NCBI GenBank assembly: GCA_010093685.1
Contig: MU006259.1
Span: 31,664-51,959, forward strand
From: Ophiobolus disseminans
Lineage: Eukaryota; Ascomycota; Dothideomycetes; Pleosporales; Phaeosphaeriaceae
Direction of reading: 5' to 3'
Length of the DNA stretch: 20,296 nucleotides
Positions 16,741 through 20,296 of this stretch are shown here, piece after piece. The notes under the pieces are model-generated. The model searched no databases. It was not told the origin of the DNA and saw nothing but the letters and a program-made list of their open reading frames with translations. Both the position numbers and the translations under genes were made by a program. Each line of letters begins with the position of its first letter. The first letter of the stretch is position 1.

Positions 16741-18049
16741 CTACATTTGATCCTGAGACTTGTTGTCGTTGGGGTGATCGTCTGCATCTCTATCTTCCTC
16801 CCAGCATTTTTCCCACTCCTCCAGCCTTACTGGGGGGCCCAGGCCGACTGGGTTGGCATTGTGAAACTCACGGAGCTTGCGCGGGCTATTCTTGAAGCCA
16901 GATGCGTAGTACCACTTTCGATCGGTCTTGTATCCAAGCCATTGAACACGGTACTGTAGTTCATTGCAATAGCAACGGACTTTGAGGATCATCTCTACCT
17001 CATATTCATCGTTTTCATTTGCACTGCCGCGATCAGGCTTCCGCGCTTGCCTGCGTGAGCGATAGCCTGACTTCGATCGCTTGTCGCTTCTACGACGGCG
17101 GCCGCTACTGTCCTCGCAGTCCTGCGTCGCCAGCAGAGAGCGCTTCCGCTTGCGCGTTCGCCTTGTGCTATTAGTGCTATCGTCGTTATCTTCGTCGTCG
17201 CTGTCAGATCTATTGCTACCGCCGCAGCTGCTCGTCGTTACAAGCGGCGTGTATTTGTCTTGTAAGTGTTAGAGGAAGAAACACACTTGCAACAGACTTC
17301 ACTCACTTTTCGCCCCCACTTTCTTGTGCACTGGCTCTTGTGACTGATCTGTTGTAGCTTCTGGCAGAGTATCACCTCTGGAACCATGCATTGACTCCCC
17401 AATCTTCATAGCCGACAATCCAGTTGGCGGTATTAATAGCATTGGTTCGCAACGCGGAAGCTCACTAGCTTGAGATTCAGGTCCGTCAACCAGTTCCGAG
17501 CTGATAGCATCATCTGATTTGGATTCACTGTCCTCGATCACGATTACACGCTCTACGCAATGTTAGAATAGCTACGGAACATTCTAATAGGGCCTGGGGC
17601 TTACCTTGACTGCTATCCTCAAAAGCGGGCAGACAGTTGCCCCTACGTAGGACTTCAGGATATGAAGTTGAGACGAAACGCTCGACTTCCGTGCCTTGTT
17701 TGTCAGGGGGAGGAAAACCGCCTGTGCAGCTAATATCGCCACACTCACTACCAAAATCTTCCAGTTTGCAGATGTTATTGCCTGCTGCGTTCAGTTAGTC
17801 ATCAAAGAACAGAATAAACATGAATCTTCGTTCGCTTTAGAAATGCTTACTTGGTGTCAAATCAACGTCTCTGGCTTGGTGCAACGCAGGAGTAAGGCTA
17901 ATGCTCAGATTGTTGTCAAGAGCAGGGAGTTCGTAGCCATTAAACGCCGTTTTCGAGGTATTACGTTGCGAGGTCTGCTTTGGCTTTGGCTTCGGAGGTC
18001 CAGTGTAAGGAATAATTTGAAGCTGCATCGGAAAAGAGATCAAAGACAT
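16741..18049 (-). CDS. Chromodomain protein, four exons
   Basis: Exons on the minus strand are 18049-17851, 17784-17605, 17552-17307 and 17258-16741. The introns are 66 nt (GTAAGC...CTAAC...CGCAG), 52 nt (GTAAGC...CTAAC...CGTAG) and 48 nt (GTGAGT...CTAAC...ACAAG). All three are phase 1, and the total of 1143 nt gives 380 residues. The order is a Pro-rich N-terminus, a middle part with acidic and Ser-rich stretches (SDSDDEDNDD), basic clusters fit for nuclear import (RRTRKRKR, GRRRRSDKRSK), and a chromodomain at about 292-355. The chromodomain has DEYEVEMILKVR, LQYRVQWLGY and KWYYASGFKNSPRKLREFH. The Tyr, Trp and Tyr that form the methyl-lysine cage of HP1-type chromodomains have counterparts here. 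Likely a nuclear reader of methylated histone; some transposon proteins carry similar domains. The start is uncertain: the frame stays open upstream through GLPTGFGLKRATFAYLNHG to about 18180, where CTGCTAG could be an acceptor. Confidence 0.82.
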
Positions 18050-19480
18050 CGTGGCCGCTGTCGGTGGTTCTGGGAGGTCTGGTGGTGTGAGGAACCCGGA
18101 GGCGCCGTGGTTTAAGTAGGCGAAGGTTGCACGCTTCAGTCCAAACCCTGTCGGAAGGCCAGCTTGAATCTGTTGGGCGCTCTAGCAGGCAGCAGTCGGC
18201 ACGAGACAGCGTCCAAAACGCAGACTCTAGGGGTGTACGGTATTGAGTCGAATCAGCAGTCGCGCAGCTGCGTCCTGTTGGTGGCCATGCGGCCCTCGCA
18301 TGAAGCCCCCTTTCTTTAGACAAGAATGTGCATGGCTAGCTTGCTGATACTCGTTATGGAGTAGGGCACTGCGACACTATCTTCCCACAGGCTAGGTTGC
18401 GTAGCCGCTACGTACCTCCCCTTTTTTGTTAGAGGCACCCTCAACAACACGAGCTCGGAGATGCCTATTCTGGTTGATTCGTGTCCATAAGTAGAGCAAA
18501 TAGATCCTAACACAGATGATCAACTCTTTGGCAACCCCAAAACCCAAACTTAGGCTCAAACTGTCGTCCAGGCTTCGGGCTCCGCTCTGGTCCTCAGCTC
18601 TATTAGTGACACTAGAATGCATCATTAGCATCATGTAGACCGTTATGCAAACTTAAGCTCCACTAATCTGGTTAATAGTGCAGCATGGGCGAGTACATGC
18701 TGCGACCGCCGCCTGCCCGGCTGAACAGTAGATAGTGGCCTAGCCGCGCCTCCCGGGCGTGATTCTGGTGACATCTAGCTTTTACCGACATCTACACAGC
18801 TAGAGGCCTATCGCTCCCCTGGGAGGGGGGGGGGGGGTGCGTGGTCTCACTACCTTGCTTAGCGTCCAAATTAAATGGTACGGACATAACCCCTCCTCCT
18901 GAGACATAATGGGGGCGTCCAAGGCCATGCCGTTGCTGTCTAGGCGGTTGATGATGTGGCAGGTCGAAGAGCTACTAGGGGCCCAGGCAGGCTCGAAAAA
19001 GGGGAAGAGCTAAGGAGAAAGAGTTCGTGGCCATCTACAAGAGATTTCGAGACAGAGAGTCGCAGATATTCACTGCGTAGCTGTAGTGAAGGCGGCGGAA
19101 ACAAAGAAGCTAAAGTCCTAGGAAACGGTACATTACCACGCTGATTCTCGACGAGAAGATTCGTAGACGCGGGCTGCCAACATTTACGGCGCAGCGCCCT
19201 TACTATTGGCGGACTAAGGGTAATAGACGCAGGACCAGGCGGTGCAGCGGCTGCATGACTCCTAGGGGGCAAGAAAATGCCTCACAGTAGATCGGGGCAG
19301 ACCAATAAGGTAAACGGATGGTGTTTGGCGAAAGGAGACTATGGAAGGGGAGGACAGACCGGCGAGGGCAGCGTGGTTATATGTGATGAGGTCAGTGCAC
19401 GGGCCAGATAAAGCGGCGAGAGGCTAAGAGAGCGTCAGTTTTCTGCTTTAGGAGCGGCTATTTCCTGATGCAGTTCCACT
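18050..19480. other. Region without a recognisable gene
   Basis: The left end is probably 5' sequence of the chromodomain gene (possible extra exon to about 18180). Elsewhere the open frames are short, mostly lack ATG starts and match nothing known to me. Small features are an 8-bp-stem hairpin (GCAGCATG...CATGCTGC, 18680-18703) and a run of 13 G at 18825-18837. No tRNA-like or rRNA sequence was seen. Confidence 0.5.
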
Positions 19481-19526
19481 CACACCTATATACCTACTTA
19501 AATAGAATATTATTATGTCTATAAGC

Positions 19527-19549
19527 TGTTATTAAGGGATTTAATAACA
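19527..19549. repeat. Small perfect inverted repeat at the edge of the AT-rich block
   Basis: TGTTATTA at 19527-19534 pairs exactly with TAATAACA at 19542-19549 across a 7-base loop. It lies just inside the AT-rich transition and upstream of the copia relic. It may belong to the element's leader or LTR, but no LTR borders could be set. Confidence 0.5.
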
Positions 19550-19634
19550 AGAGCTATAGAATAGCTATAAAGTCTATTAACCTAGGCTAAGATTTATAGC
19601 TAAGATAGCCAACAGCAGCATTTATAGAATTGCA

Positions 19635-20220
19635 AAGTTAAAAGGCAATTCTAATTATAATATTTAGGCCTTAAGAATAGAGTCTATTCTTATTAAAGAA
19701 GGATGTAAAGAAATTATGCACATAGATCCTTCTAACCTAACTCTAAATAAGTATGTACAAGAGAGACTTGTTATACTTAGAGAGCTAGAGAAAAAAGCTA
19801 TATCTATTATTAGATTAAGCTTAGAAGATAGCCCGCTTCTGCAAACTAAAGAGATAAAAAATAAAAAGCTCTTTTACTCTTTAGAATAAGCTAAAAGCTC
19901 TATATAAAGCTAAAGGATTTAGCTTAGATTTTTTAATTAGCAAAGAGCTAATTAATACTACGTTATCTAGCTGTAAGAATAACGTAGAAGAGTATTTGCA
20001 GAAGATAAAAAGGCTTATTAATAGCCTAGAAGCTAGAGATGTCTCTCTGCCTTCGAAATTTGTTGCTGCTTTAGTACTTAATAATCTAAATAAAGAATTT
20101 AATTATTTAGTAACTATTATAACACAAGATCTTCGATTAAATAAAGATGTAGATCTAGATTTATAAGAGGTTAGACCTCTACTATCCTTAGTAGATACAC
20201 TTCGGTTTATTAGAACATTA
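19635..20220 (+). mobile_element. Decayed Ty1/copia-type retrotransposon gag region
   Basis: The first frame (from 19635) reads KLKGNSNYNI, stop, ALRIESILIKEGCKEIM, the usual N-terminal gag/UBN2-like pattern of fungal copia elements. The stop is TAG (19665-19667) where the family has Trp, a TGG to TAG change of the RIP kind. After a TAA at 19887 the reading shifts by one base. It continues from 19885 for 93 codons: NKLKALYKAKGFSLDFLISK, NVEEYLQKIKRLINSLE, FVAALVLNNLNKEFNYLV, the UBN2 core, to a TAA at 20164. The surrounding DNA is strongly AT-rich with many TA dinucleotides, as expected of RIP-treated repeats. Protease, integrase and reverse transcriptase would lie to the right, outside the window, if present. 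The copy is inactive. Confidence 0.85.
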
Positions 20221-20296
20221 TAGAACGTTATAAAATGTCCTAGAACGTTATAGAATGTCCTAGAACGTTATAGAATGTCCTAGAACGTTATAGAAT
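20211..20296 (+). repeat. 20-bp tandem repeat running off the right edge
   Basis: The unit TAGAACGTTATAGAATGTCC occurs at 20221 (one mismatch, TAAAATG), 20241, 20261 and partially at 20281, with a degenerate start at 20211. Each unit contains the palindrome AACGTT. The array follows the copia gag relic. Its full length is unknown because the window ends in it. Confidence 0.95.

Noticed and set aside
18825..18837. Run of 13 G as a G-quadruplex or regulatory tract
   Set aside because: A single homopolymer run is prone to sequencing and assembly error and has no associated gene evidence.
18940..19272. 110-codon minus-strand frame
   Set aside because: TTG start, low-complexity Pro/Ser/Leu composition, no family resemblance.
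1..20296. The window as cargo of a giant Starship-type transposon
   Set aside because: NLR-like genes would fit, but no tyrosine recombinase captain, DUF3723 or element border is visible.
1..20296. tRNA or rRNA genes
   Set aside because: I looked for TTCGA-type T-loop boxes with a matching A box on both strands and saw none with a tRNA fold; the TTCGAAT near 3975 is inside the PNP_UDP coding exon.

Overview
The window is nuclear DNA of a filamentous ascomycete (Pezizomycotina; the class, possibly Dothideomycetes, cannot be fixed from sequence alone). The evidence is: short introns of 47-97 nt, most with GTRNGT-like donors and several with CTAAC branch sites; fungus-restricted families (DUF6594, PNP_UDP-NACHT-ankyrin NLR-like receptors); a Fot1/pogo transposase relic and a Ty1/copia relic whose damage resembles repeat-induced point mutation (RIP); and an abrupt AT-rich block at the right end.

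Layout, left to right. Positions 1-459 hold the 3' end of a TPR (kinesin-light-chain-like) gene. Positions 460-1403 carry no gene, only a dispersed repeat relic. Positions 1404-4991 (minus) carry an NLR-like receptor: a PNP_UDP-type nucleosidase domain, a NACHT NTPase and ankyrin repeats, with a 97-nt candidate intron joining the first two and a decayed ankyrin tail. Positions 4992-5889 are intergenic, with an imperfect hairpin and simple repeats. Positions 5890-6836 (plus) are a two-exon DUF6594 membrane protein. Positions 7010-8317 (minus) are a dead Fot1/pogo transposase. Positions 8911-9666 are a three-copy nested tandem array ending 22 bp before a two-exon gene (9689-10944, plus) that looks like a TET/JBP-type 2-oxoglutarate/Fe(II) dioxygenase.

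Positions 11702-14332 (plus) are an intact intronless gene for a three-CCCH-finger, RING-between-RING E3 ligase. Positions 14333-15621 are intergenic, with a possible solo LTR. Positions 15622-16429 (plus) are a broken T5orf172 (GIY-YIG-like) gene ending in an Ala/Lys/Glu repeat and a stray piece of PNP_UDP domain. Positions 16741-18049 (minus) are a four-exon chromodomain gene that only appears when three phase-1 introns are removed. Positions 18050-19480 hold nothing I can name. From about 19480 the DNA turns AT-rich and contains a copia gag relic and a 20-bp tandem repeat that runs off the edge.

There is no operon logic here. The common theme is an accessory, transposon-scarred region rich in NLR pieces (TPR end, PNP-NACHT-ANK gene, PNP fragment), with two probable chromatin or nucleic-acid genes (the dioxygenase and the chromodomain protein). 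The dioxygenase gene with its repeat array, and the T5orf172-repeat-PNP chimera, are the least ordinary items.
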